From NCBI GenBank assembly GCA_036785325.1, contig JAXIVH010000030.1, positions 2,827,994 through 2,891,993 of the forward strand: a stretch of DNA of 64,000 bases, read 5' to 3'. Source of the DNA: Urophycis tenuis. Its lineage: Eukaryota; Chordata; Actinopteri; Gadiformes; Phycidae. Both the position numbers and the translations under genes were made by a program. The notes beneath the pieces were generated by a model, which ran no database searches, was not told the DNA's origin, and worked only from the letters and a program-made list of their open reading frames with translations. Each line of letters begins with the position of its first letter. Position 1 is the stretch's first letter. Shown here one piece after another: positions 21,290 through 64,000 of this stretch.

Positions 21290-21548
21290 CTCAGTCCTCA
21301 TCACCGGACTACCGGATGCTGTGTGATCCTGTGGCTGCAGCCTTCCTGTTTACGGGCGGGAAGAGCGAACGGAGCTGACCGACGTAGTGTTTTGTATATT
21401 AGCTTATTATTGGCTACGCGTTCGTTCATGGTCATCGGAAAAGCCCTCACTTGCATGTATATGACAGGCGAACAATTGCGAAAATTAAATGGTATTCTAT
21501 CTGCACCATTATTACTACACGTTGACGGGATTTTAGAGCGCAAAACAG
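21290..21548 (+). promoter_or_regulatory. CTDP1 promoter and 5' UTR
   Basis: A GC box GGGCGGG (21354-21360) and an inverted CCAAT box ATTGG (21409-21413) lie 190 and 135 bp upstream of the start codon. An in-frame TAG at 21534 fixes the ATG at 21549 as the first usable start. A 15-codon upstream ORF (ATG 21489, stop 21534-21536) would lie in the 5' UTR if transcription starts before it. Confidence 0.5.
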
Positions 21549-53560
<32,012 letters not shown>

Positions 53561-53819
53561 GTGAGACCCCAAGCTCCATCATACGTGTGCCAAAGAGAGC
53601 CGCCGTTTCTTTTTCTTTCTTTTTTTTTCTCTCTCTTTCGCTTTTGACTTGGTAATTTAGTCTGCAACCAAGTCACAGAATATGTGCCACACAGCGTCAC
53701 AGAATATGTGCCATTTCCACTGTCTCTCGAGCCAAAAAGCGGATGAATCACAAGATATTTACTTGCCCTATCTTACATTAAAAAAAAAAGACCCTTCTGG
53801 TGTCTGAGCAAATGCTCGC

Positions 53820-54130
53820 CAGAGACACAGAAGAAGAAGAAGAAGAAGAATTACTGATTTGATCCCGTGAGGGAAATTTGGTCTTCTGCATTTAACCCAA
53901 TCGTGAATTAGTGGAACACTCAGAACACAGTGATGGTGAAGCACACAGTGAGGTGAAGCACACACTTAAACCCGATGCAGTGAGCTGCCTGCAACAGCGG
54001 CGGCGCTCGGGGAGCAGTGAGGGGTTAGGTGCCTTGCTCAAGGGCACTTCAGCCATGCGCACTGGTCGGGGTTCGAACCGGCCACCCTCCGGTTACAAAT
54101 CCAAAGCCCTAACCAGTAGGCCGGCTGCCC
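53820..54130 (-). mobile_element. tRNA-derived SINE, family 1, reverse orientation
   Basis: Starts with an (AGA)n tract and GATCCCGTGAGGGAAATTTG (reversed tail) and ends with GGTTCGAACCGGCC (reversed box B) and AACCAGTAGGCCGGCTGCCC (reversed head). Confidence 0.9.
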
Positions 54131-54213
54131 CACTGCCCCACGGCTGCCCCACAGCCGTTCAGGTTTCGATGCAAATCCAGAAAATGAGGTTCACTTCTCA
54201 ATACGTTCGCACA

Positions 54214-54219
54214 GACACA

Positions 54220-54256
<37 letters not shown>
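54214..54256. repeat. (CA)n microsatellite
   Basis: CA run in CTDP1 intron 12, 80 bp after the SINE. Confidence 0.93.
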
Positions 54257-54258
<2 letters not shown>

Positions 54259-54624
54259 TGGTTGGTGGATTTTTATTTTCCATTCACAAAACATCTCGGG
54301 TGCAGCAGGCCGCAATGGCTGCCAATCCATTACAATGAAACATAGTTAACCGACTCAAGGACAGTTATGAGGCCTGGCTACTGTCGTAGACAGAGATGTC
54401 AAACAAACTCGTTGCTCATTGTCATATTAGACACTTGAGACACAAGACGATTTCCGAAAAACAAAACAGGCAATTGTCTCGATGAATGACATTTTATTTT
54501 ACTCAAACTCTTGACTTGACTCTTGAATGTTAAAAAAAAAAAAAATTTAATCTCATCTTTTTGGAATAGTACAAGTGTTGTATGTGAGCTGGGGCTATAA
54601 TCAGTTTGCATGACCACTGCATTA

Positions 54625-54654
54625 GGGTGGTGGTGGTGGTGGTGGTGGTGGTGT
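54625..54654. repeat. (TGG)n trinucleotide repeat
   Basis: About nine TGG units. Confidence 0.93.
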
Positions 54655-56737
54655 GGGGCGGCGTTCATGATTAATGTAGAAGGCGGTCGCAAAGACTGTA
54701 ACCCGCGGTGTGGCCTCTAAAATTGAAAACAGCGGCATGTATTTCCCGCTCTGATAACACCTCCTCACAAACGCTCCCGTGCGCCGCGTGGCCGCCGGGG
54801 CCAGAGTGGAGCGGCTGGCCGGTTGCTATGGAGAATCGAAGGGGAGCCTGAATGCACGCCGACCGCGGGGGGGGGGGCTCAAGGCATGAGGTCTCCTGCT
54901 GGGGCCCACACTGCTGGTCTGAGCTGCCAGACATGAAGGATTCACTGTGTGTGTGTGTGTGTGTGTCTCCGTTCTCTTCCTTAAGTAGCCATTACACAAC
55001 AAATGAAAATATATCCGCCGCCGCCACGCATTTCCCCGAGCGGGATTATGAGTACACTCAATATGTCAGGCCGCCTCTTTAGTGCCGCGTTTTAATGGAG
55101 CCATTACATCAAAACACAGCCGAAATGGTGTCGCTAAGAACGAAGCACATCTTTCTGATTGCTATGATTCTACCACAGTACAGGAAAATATCAGCGGGGG
55201 GAGAAAAAAAAAGTGCTACCCTCTGCCAGTGACACAAACCGATGATATTTGGACCGGTTACCGAAGATGAAAGTGCTTATGAAGTTATACTGACGTATAA
55301 ATTGCTGGGAACAAGTTGGCTGTCACAAGCTGGGTAGCAGGTTCACCTCCTCCTCCTTTGTAAAGATACCCTCAGTATTGGGTGTCAGAAGGTGCCTGCC
55401 ACTCAAGCAGAAATTTGTCTCTCTCCGTGACCTCAAACAACTACAATGCGCCGCGTGTGTGAATCGATGGGAAGATCGTGGCGACGCATGTGACGATACT
55501 GATGGCACCGCAGACCGAAAGACCTGACCAGAGCTTGAAGACATGTCAAGGTTTCAGATAGATCCACACTGAAGCCTACCGGTACCATACACCACATGCT
55601 ATCCCTGAAGGGCTTGCAACAGCGAGTTGTTTCCTAGCCAGAGAAGAAAGAAAGAAAGTAAAAAGACAGGGATACTGTCCTCCGTCTTACTGCGGCACTT
55701 ATTGTGAAGAAAGTAATGCAAAAAAAAAAAAATCTTGTCCTTATTTTGAATCCCTTGTCTTTGTCCACCATTTTAAAACTGCACATTATGGTTTCAATAA
55801 TGAGAATGTAATGAGCCTGACTTAAATTGCTTCTAATAGGCCGTTCAACATTTTCCTTGGACTCGCTGTTAATGAAAAGCAATACAATTTAATTTGTCCT
55901 CGTCCCTTCACTGTAATTGGTGTTCAAAAAGTCAGTCAAAAATGCACCCCGTAAAAAGTCTGCCAGAGTTAATGTAATTCTGAATGAGAGAATCGTTTGT
56001 CAGCAGCGCTTTCCCTGTCGCGCCATTCAGGATTTGGCCTGAAAGCCACTGTCTGGTACCAGACCCATTTGGGAGTGGTAATAATAGTTAACATTCTATC
56101 GCCCCGGATCCCGCCACCATGTCCTCTTTTGACAAAGAGTACTCATGGAACCGTTGCTAAGATACGGACCCCGTGTGATTGTCTGTGAACAGAGTCAGTC
56201 AATACATGTTCTCTTTACTGCTACTCTGTTCCCAGCACACTCTACAAGGTACACAGAATTGTGTGTATATCCATGCATGCCCCCCCCCCCCCCCCCTCAA
56301 ACTATTTAACATCCACTTACAAAAAAGCTGCTACCACAAATCTAATCTTTGTTAAAATCACACAAAACGTTGGGTGACAGGCTGCCAAAATAATGTCCTA
56401 GTTCCAGAAGTCCTTAAATTGATTGATCTGCAGTCCTCAGCATATTTATTTCCATGATGTTCTGTTACCATGGAAACCACCTGTGGTGATAAAATCCAGT
56501 ACTTTCTCCTCTGATAACAGACACGTTAGAATGCCAACCTTCTTCAATCAACCCACCACCCTTGATCTGGTTTAACCCCCCCCCCCCCCCCCTCCCAGCC
56601 TCTCTGAGCAGTTGGACATTGAGCGTTTGCCTTACTCAGACGTTATCTTAGACGTATCTAGTATTTCAGAGTCATACAAGTATTGAAAAAAGATGCAGTC
56701 TGACCCTCTAGGGAAGTGTTGAGTAGATGTTCAATTC

Positions 56738-57376
56738 AAAGCCCCTTTCACACATACTTGCGGGTAGCTTACTGGGATAACCTTTCAGGTACCGCTTGTG
56801 ATTTCCACTATTCAGGCAAGCGGCTATATTCTGGAAGATTTCAATCTTGCGCCCTTCCACACATGGCCTAACAATGCTGGACTCGATGGGCCAAGGCACA
56901 GTCCGGCAGATGGCGGAAATTCAACACGTACGGATGCCAGCCCCCATGAAACTCGCGGCCTGAAAGCAGACCCCCTTATATGGGAATCTGCACCCTTTCC
57001 AGACCTTCTCGTAAAAAGGAGTTTGTTTGCAATCAAAATAAGCTGTATTGATGTTGTTATCGGCTTGCCCGGAAAAGCATCGGCGCGGATTCAAGCACCT
57101 CCCCAGCGGGGTCTTGTGATTGGTTGGCTCGCTCGGCGTGGCAGCGCCCCGCGTCAGACGGACGTAACCCTTTGTGTGCCTCTCTTGGCGATGCTATCGC
57201 TCTCATTCACAACACAGCCTTACCGGCAGTGGGCCAGAAGTGTTACTGGGTCTTCAGCAGGCAAATTGCCGGTGCAGATTTCCCGGAACGGTTGATCCCG
57301 GTTCCCATTCACACATGTCCCCATGCAGGAAATCTTCCAGAATGTTGCTGGATAAGAAAACGTGAAATGGGCTTTT
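56738..57376. mobile_element. Putative non-autonomous DNA transposon with terminal and subterminal inverted repeats
   Basis: The left end AAAGCCCCTTTCACAC pairs with the reverse complement of the right end (AAAGCCCATTTCACG). A perfect 15-bp inner inverted pair (ATTCTGGAAGATTTC) occurs at about 56828-56842 and 57329-57344. TTCCACACATG/CATTCACACATG motifs recur inside. No target-site duplication could be identified, and the open frame inside (56798-57295) has no transposase motif. Confidence 0.6.
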
Positions 57377-60300
57377 ACATAATCATTGGAAGAGTTCTGA
57401 GTGCTCACAAGTACAAATGGTGAAAATACACACATTATATAGGCACATGAGGGCACAGTACAGAATACTGTGTGTAGTTTGTCAAGAGGATATTTGTATT
57501 GGTCAGCGCGTCCACTAGTCTAGTCCACTAGTCATAAATCCTCTATAGCTGGGGCACTGGTATGAGGGGTGACCCACGCACTCAGGGTCACGCAGCAGAA
57601 CAACAACCCTGAGTAAAATGTGTGGAAGTTCTGTCGGGAACGCAAATGACGACTGACAAATGGCGGTCTCAAGTCGAACAGACTGCGCTTCAGGAGGACA
57701 GTTCAAGGACGGTGGAGGTTCTACCATTTCTTCAACGACCTTGATATCGGTCACAGAGGTACACGCAAAGAGCATGCATCACAGTTCTGATAACTTGCTG
57801 CTGTAACTGATAATGCTGATGCTTACTCAGGCGAGATGGGTGGAATTTGTTCTCACTGCTATGCGACGAGCAGGCGTGAGAAGGAGTTGTCCTCGCGCTA
57901 CCCAAACACTTTCTGCTACATAAATTAAGTTTGGCACGTTTCACGTCCCCTTTATTTCCCTTCCGTCCTATGAGTTAGTATCAGCATCCTCCGATCTATT
58001 ATCTAAGTCGCCAGAGGATTTCGGATTTTGCGGAGAAACCCTGCGACCATCCACCCTATCGGCGTGTGATCTCATACCTCATACCTGACGTGTGTTCCAG
58101 CTGGTAACCAGGGAACACGTATTAGGCTTCCTGTCTTGTTGACATTTACACAACAATCTCCTTGCTGCGCCCAGCCCCCCCCTCACTTCCCCCTCTCCTG
58201 TTGCACCCACTCCTGCAGCAGCCAGTGCTCTCCACATGTCTTTGGATGCACACGGCTCCCAAGAGGACTCGGCTGATACTATGTTGTTGTCCCCCGGGGC
58301 CTGCAGCTCAACTTCATGTCGATGATGCAGTTTTTTTGGGCGATTCAGTTGAGGTGTATTATGTAACAAAGGAGACGCAACGTAGTTTTTCATACGCTGC
58401 TATCCTAATGTTTTGTTTTTCTTGGTCGTGCGGCGGCTGAACAGCATAAAGGGATGGATTTTTTGTTTCATTTTTGTCGATTTTGTTTTTGTCCGGGCCG
58501 TTTCATAATTGCGGCTCTGTTATGTGCAGGCAGCAGCCAACTCACCAATGAAACAACAGCTTGCGCCTTGAAATATGTAGTTCTTTCTCACTCGAAAGTG
58601 AATTACAAGTTGCTACAGTGCTGATTGCAATTTGCAATCTCTAATCGCCTAAAAATTGATGGTGGGTGAACTATAGTTAATTACTTTGGTGTACCTCTAC
58701 CCTGGGAAAACGGCCTGCTATGGTTCAAAAGGGCAACTGAATTGATTTTCAGTACGAGAGAGGCAAAGGAAGAAAGAAAAAAAAAAAGCTTCTGCTGTAA
58801 CTAATAATGAGGTGGTGGTCGCTTTGGGGCACAGGGATTCATAATTGTATTTGAACTATTTGATAGTGCTGGTGATTACAGAAGACCTGCTCCATCAAAA
58901 TACAATCCAGAGGGCAGGCTCTTACAAAAGGAAGTTAAAGCTAATTAAATTGTAACATTCTCCATAGAAATGTGAGTCTACCACAAACATATATATTTCA
59001 CATGAATGCATAAAAACAGTATAATTTAGTAAGGGGAATCTCTGTTTGAAAATGCTGACATAGAAACCCCTAATCTCAGTTCATCTGAACAATAGGCTCA
59101 TTATTCCTCTGATTATGATAGCAGGCTGACAACCTCTAATATTGTGATATAATATATTCATTTTAGGGAATATAGAGTTGCCTGTCTTCCAATCGTTTTT
59201 GAGTCAAGTGATTTTCTTCCCTTGTCTTCATCTATTATGCTACACACATTTCTTGCGTCATTAATTGCAGAAAGTATTTCCATTCAGTGCATAGATGCAT
59301 CTTGCCGGTGTCTGTGGCAGGGTCAGGGCCAGGGTCAATTTCCTGTCTGCCTCGGTAATGCACGAACACACACCACCGCCACTCACTCACCATGCGTTAT
59401 TAGGAAGTTTATTTCCAGAGCAAATTAAAGCGACAAATTGCAAGCTTGAGTGGGTACAACAGTGATGCCTGGCAATGTTGAACGTTGCCAGGCTTTTCTA
59501 TAAGGCACAACCTTGCAAAAGCAACTGCTTTTTCTTGTCTTTTTTTTTGTAGTCCACGGCATGTCTCACAACAGAAATGCATTGAACCGGTGAAACCTTA
59601 AATCCTTCCCTTAAATCATGTTTCCATCAGACAGATTATGTGTTTGAAAGAAAGACTTATTTTCTTCTCGGTTGTGTGGTAGAAGAAAAATGTCTGCTCA
59701 CTCATTAAGGAAAACGTGGGCAGACATTGGTGAAATCTGGTGACAAACACAAAGGGGAGATTTTATACTTGTTCCTTGATTGCAACCGTTTTTGACGGGT
59801 CACTGCTGTTGGTCGGAAGTGTGAGGGGCCAGGAATGAACCAATAAATACTTTTTTCCTTTTTTTTGTTTGAATACAAGAGATAATTGTTACGTAATTAC
59901 ACACCATTCATAATACTCCAGCCGGAATACCCTTCAAATTTATATTCTTTCGAATCGCAAACTCATGTCATGGGAAACATACCCAATTGTTAGGCATCAA
60001 CAAGATGTAAAAACACTATGGCAATATTTGTATAGTATAATACTATAATAGTATTTGTACAGCTGTACGAATGCTTCCTTCCAATTTTTTGGACTTGACA
60101 TTGTTTAATTAAGCATGCTGTCTGTCTCTATCTTTATCCCCATCATTACATTTTGACAGCAGAGCATGGTTGTAAATTACCCATCTTCCTCACGTCTTGA
60201 GTCACTGTGATCTTATCCATAACATATCCATAAATTGTGGCTGCAGGGCTCTGGGCCAATGTTTCCAGCTGGGCTGGAATGTATCGACTGGGCAGGTAGG

Positions 60301-60501
60301 ATTTAATGTTAACTGTTAAATGAAAGCAAAGAGGTCTTGTTGTATACCCCCCCCCCCCCCCCCTCCCCGGCATCCTGCCCCCAATCTGATGTTCACTCCT
60401 TCAATAATCATCTCAAACCGTGCAACATGAATGAGAGGTAGCCAGTGTGCGTATGGCCAACACAGATCAGATCCCATTCAACACAACGGCGTGATGGTCC
60501 A

Positions 60502-60540
60502 CACACACACACCACACCACACACACACACACACACACCC
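60502..60540. repeat. (CA)n microsatellite
   Basis: Interrupted CA run in CTDP1 intron 12. Confidence 0.92.
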
Positions 60541-61065
60541 ACGCCACTTCCTAGCGATGAAGACACTGGCCACACTTGGACAGTCCAATTCACAGTGAAT
60601 ATTGAGTAGCTGCTCTGCACAAAATCGAAATCACAGAGCTCGCGGTCGCTCTCTTTCAATGGTTTGTTTTTTTATAGAACCACAGTTAGTGTTGTGCAGT
60701 CCTGGCACCACCCCCCCCCCCCTTTTCACACTGGTGATTCTGATTCATAAATAGATTTTAATTTTTAACGCCACAAAGTCCGGGTAATCGGGTATTCAAC
60801 AACAATAAAGAGCAATTGACTGCATCAGCAAGTTGCTTTTACTGGTTGCTATTGGCTATTAACCCTCATCTACCATTTGGGTTAACAAGCCGTTGTTGAT
60901 GTTATTGGTTTACCAAGTCATTATTTATCTTCATGGTAGAATCAGCTGGCATCACCTGTGATATTCTATTCAATAGTTACATTTTTGCAGGGACTAAATT
61001 CTTGTCATCATGACTAGCATCAAAGCCTTAAATCCCTGTGGAAATGTGCAGCAATAATATGTAGG

Positions 61066-61272
<207 letters not shown>

Positions 61273-63322
61273 TAAACAGTGGAAACGGAGCACCGTGAGA
61301 CACATCAGCTGATGCATCAAAGCCACAAACACTTCGTCTTTGTTGAGTTCTCTTAAAGCGACTGGGGAGACTAGAGCTTGGGCGCATGGCCAGGACAAGA
61401 GCAGTGGCCGCCCAATCCGAATCAACAACACTTACCCCACTTCATCGCCGGGAAGTGACATTTAGAGGGGCACGATTTCCACAGTAGCGGCCCCCGGAAC
61501 GAAAGACAGCCTCAAACGCTTCCTGACACCGTGTTAACACCAGGGCAGCCAGCCCTCCAGAAGGCCCCGGCTCTCGCCGCATGCCTCCGGTCTCATCGCT
61601 GCCTCTGGATGGTATGCGTTGCACGTCTTCCACGTCTCAATCCAATCATGCAGTTTGCAGCAGTTAAAAGTCCCCAGCCCCGCCTCCTCATCCTCTGGGG
61701 CTGTGATGAGGTGGTGTCGGGGGTTGTTCCGTAATTGTCATTTAAAAGTGCTCAGGTTCACCGCAGGATGGTGCCGCTAAATGGAGCGAAACATTTGCAG
61801 TGTTGATCAGCGCCGTTTGTCTCGAGGGGACCGTTGCATAACAAGTTCTCTCTGAAGAGATGTTGGAACTGTGAAGTAAATACTAGTGAGGAGTTTCTAT
61901 TGGTTTTTATCGTCTTTGCCTAATTAGTGTGTGCGTCTTATAATGGCTTCTTGCAACCATTTATTTAAATGAAGCCGACTATGTCCTTGATAGCGAACGG
62001 TGTCCTGTGTTCTGCCTGTGTTCTGCCTCCCTAATGCCCCATGGGCTTCTATCACTGTGACATTTGTTATATTATCTTCATCCATTTAGTTTTTCTACAA
62101 TGTCAACGGTCTGACATTGTACAAAGAGTGTTGTGTGTTTTTTTTTTTAATCATCAGTTGACTTTTTTTTTCCTGAATCAGAACAATGGAAACTACTTGA
62201 GTTTTGCGTTTCAGTTCAGCTGGCTCTGGGGAAACGGCATCTCCGCCATTGACACTCCTGAGTAACGGCTGCAGAGAACAGAGCTCTGCTTAGCAGTTGC
62301 CCCATTTGAGCCTTGCAACAAGACTCCGGGCCCTCTCCGCCTTAACTGATTTATCCATCGCTCACGTCTGCCAATGCCAATAGAAAGAGCCCCAAAGTGT
62401 TGAAGCAGTTGCAGAAGAGTAATTTAGCCTTGTCCTGGCACGAAGCCAAGAGGCCAAGCACTTTAAATGAGCACTTAAGTTTAGAGTGCTCTGATTCGAG
62501 TGTATTAATCTGTGTCAGTACACAATGGTGCTCTAGCATTACAATCAAATTACATCAAACACAAATGCACGCCCAAAGCTTTAGCAACATAGCTGCAGCG
62601 AATAACAACGTGATGAAATAAATACTTAATCGCATCGTCGTTCCTTATTATACAAGTATTGTTTTACCTCCTGCTGTTGCTTTACTGTTCAGATAAAGGC
62701 TTTCCTTTTCACTGAAGTTATTCGAAGCTTTGGCTTTCATATCCAGACTTGGAGAGAAAACATGCAGGCGGCTAATCTCCATTGCCTGCAGGGTGTTGGG
62801 TTAGACTTGAGTAGGGGATTGACGGTGAGTTGTTTATGATTTCAAAACAAACCAAATGGATGACGTCACCTGCTGTTCACGAGCCTTGACGATGGTCTAT
62901 GTCTGCCCACTGTAGTTGCAGAAACCTGGTTGCTGTATTTCAACACCTGGTGACTGGTGAACACTTTTTTACCATTGCTGTCTTATTGCTTCTTCCACGG
63001 CAAACGCTGTGGAAGACATGGAAAAAACTATTCGTCAACTGTCATTATACTCGCAATCGACACTTTTTGAAAGTTTCTTCAGGATGCTTTGTGTTCTCTT
63101 GTAGGCTGGCATTGTGCCGGGGCGCAGTATTGTCCTTTGTTTCGTGGCTACATGTGAGAACAGACTGATCACTGTTTCTAACAGTTTGTTTTGCTATATC
63201 TGTACATCTTTTAGGGCAGCACCAGGAAAGCGCATTCCCCCATTCATACAACTCCAAAACCCACGGTGTCTCGAGGAACGTAAACTGGAGACAAAATTCA
63301 CATGAGCAAACCTACAAGCAGA

Positions 63323-63352
63323 GACACACACACACACACACACACACACACC
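63323..63352. repeat. (CA)n microsatellite
   Basis: Pure CA run near the window end, followed later by C17 (63834-63850) and C25 (63952-63976). Confidence 0.93.
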
Positions 63353-64000
63353 TCCGTTTTTCACTTGTGGCAGCCGGTGCGTTTGAGGTGACGCCGTCTG
63401 CAGAGCTTTCGCTAAACCCGCTGGGTTAGCTCTCTGGATGCGCGCGGTTTACAGCGTAGCCCCGCGCATATGGTTTCTCGTCGGCGCTACGCCCAATTAG
63501 AACCGCACAACTGTGAGGGAGTTTTTTTTTTTTTTTTCCTTTGTCGTAGAGGTGCCCACTCCAAAGACGTGTGTGTTTTTTTTTTTTTTTAGTTTTGTTT
63601 TTTTGGATTGAAGCGCACAGCTGTGCTCGACACGGTGAACACGGCAGTCTTGTCGTTGTGTCGCGGTGCAGAACGGCTCCTTCCTCCGGTGGCCGGGACC
63701 ATTGGAATTCTACAGCCTGCTCTGTCGGCCCGTCCGGAGCAGCGCTTTACCGCACACACGCACATGCGCAACGCACATGCACACGCACACACATGCACAC
63801 ACGCGCACACTGGGCCGTTCTCCTACCCATTTGCCCCCCCCCCCCCCCCCTCCGCTCTTTGTTCAATTTATGCTTTGACAGATAAAAATAAAAAGAGGCA
63901 GCCATTTTTAAATAAACAATGCAGCCGTTGTCGGTGTGTTGTGGACTCGTTCCCCCCCCCCCCCCCCCCCCCCCCCTCCATCGTTCTCGTTTTCTCAAAC

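Noticed and set aside
55323..55544. 73-residue minus-strand open frame with Ser/His/Arg-rich sequence
   Set aside because: Could be a repeat-derived fragment, but no family motif could be named.

Overview
The window is vertebrate nuclear DNA, almost certainly from a ray-finned (teleost) fish. It carries three intron-rich protein-coding genes with GT-AG splice junctions, fish-type tRNA-derived SINEs, L2-like LINE tails, a hAT-type non-autonomous transposon, and very many microsatellites and C homopolymers. There are no operons, CRISPR arrays or free-standing tRNA/rRNA genes. The microsatellite load recalls gadiform genomes, but the species cannot be fixed from sequence alone.

Layout. (1) 144-9593, plus strand: the last 15 coding exons of CPSF1, the 160 kDa subunit of the cleavage and polyadenylation specificity factor. 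They encode 577 residues and end at a TGA. The upstream part of the gene lies outside the window. (2) 10316-18457, minus strand: a complete ADCK5 gene (UbiB/ABC1 atypical kinase). I assembled 15 coding exons into one open frame of 579 residues; human ADCK5 is about 580. CPSF1 and ADCK5 are tail to tail, with stop codons 722 bp apart and poly(A) signals about 270 bp apart. As recalled, the human 8q24.3 pair has the same arrangement. (3) 18458-21548: a repeat-bearing head-to-head intergenic region holding a decayed LINE reverse-transcriptase fragment and the CTDP1 promoter. (4) 21549-53560 and onward, plus strand: CTDP1 (FCP1), the RNA polymerase II CTD phosphatase. Twelve coding exons (1002 residues) are in the window. 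The last exon, expected to carry the conserved acidic C-terminal helix, was not found and should lie beyond 64000. Introns 11 (11.6 kb) and 12 (more than 10.4 kb) fill most of the second half.

Biology. CPSF1 works in pre-mRNA 3'-end cleavage and polyadenylation, and CTDP1 dephosphorylates the polymerase CTD so that polymerase can be recycled. Two transcription-cycle genes therefore flank a mitochondrial kinase-like gene. Their adjacency may be accidental.

Repeats. Two tRNA-derived SINE families occur: one of about 300 bp with four copies, and a second with a different head, most of whose copies share a 3' tail with L2-like LINE fragments also present here. Other elements are a 454-bp hAT MITE with an 8-bp target-site duplication, a 218-bp fold-back palindrome in a CPSF1 intron, and a 639-bp element with subterminal inverted repeats. 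Long C runs are strongly biased to one strand, and several sit inside the polypyrimidine tracts of real 3' splice sites. No unambiguous new gene system was found. The most notable points are the splice-site C tracts, the GC-AG intron in CPSF1, the near-perfect palindrome, the compound E/R/Q codon repeat in CTDP1 exon 12, and the large repeat-poor terminal CTDP1 introns.
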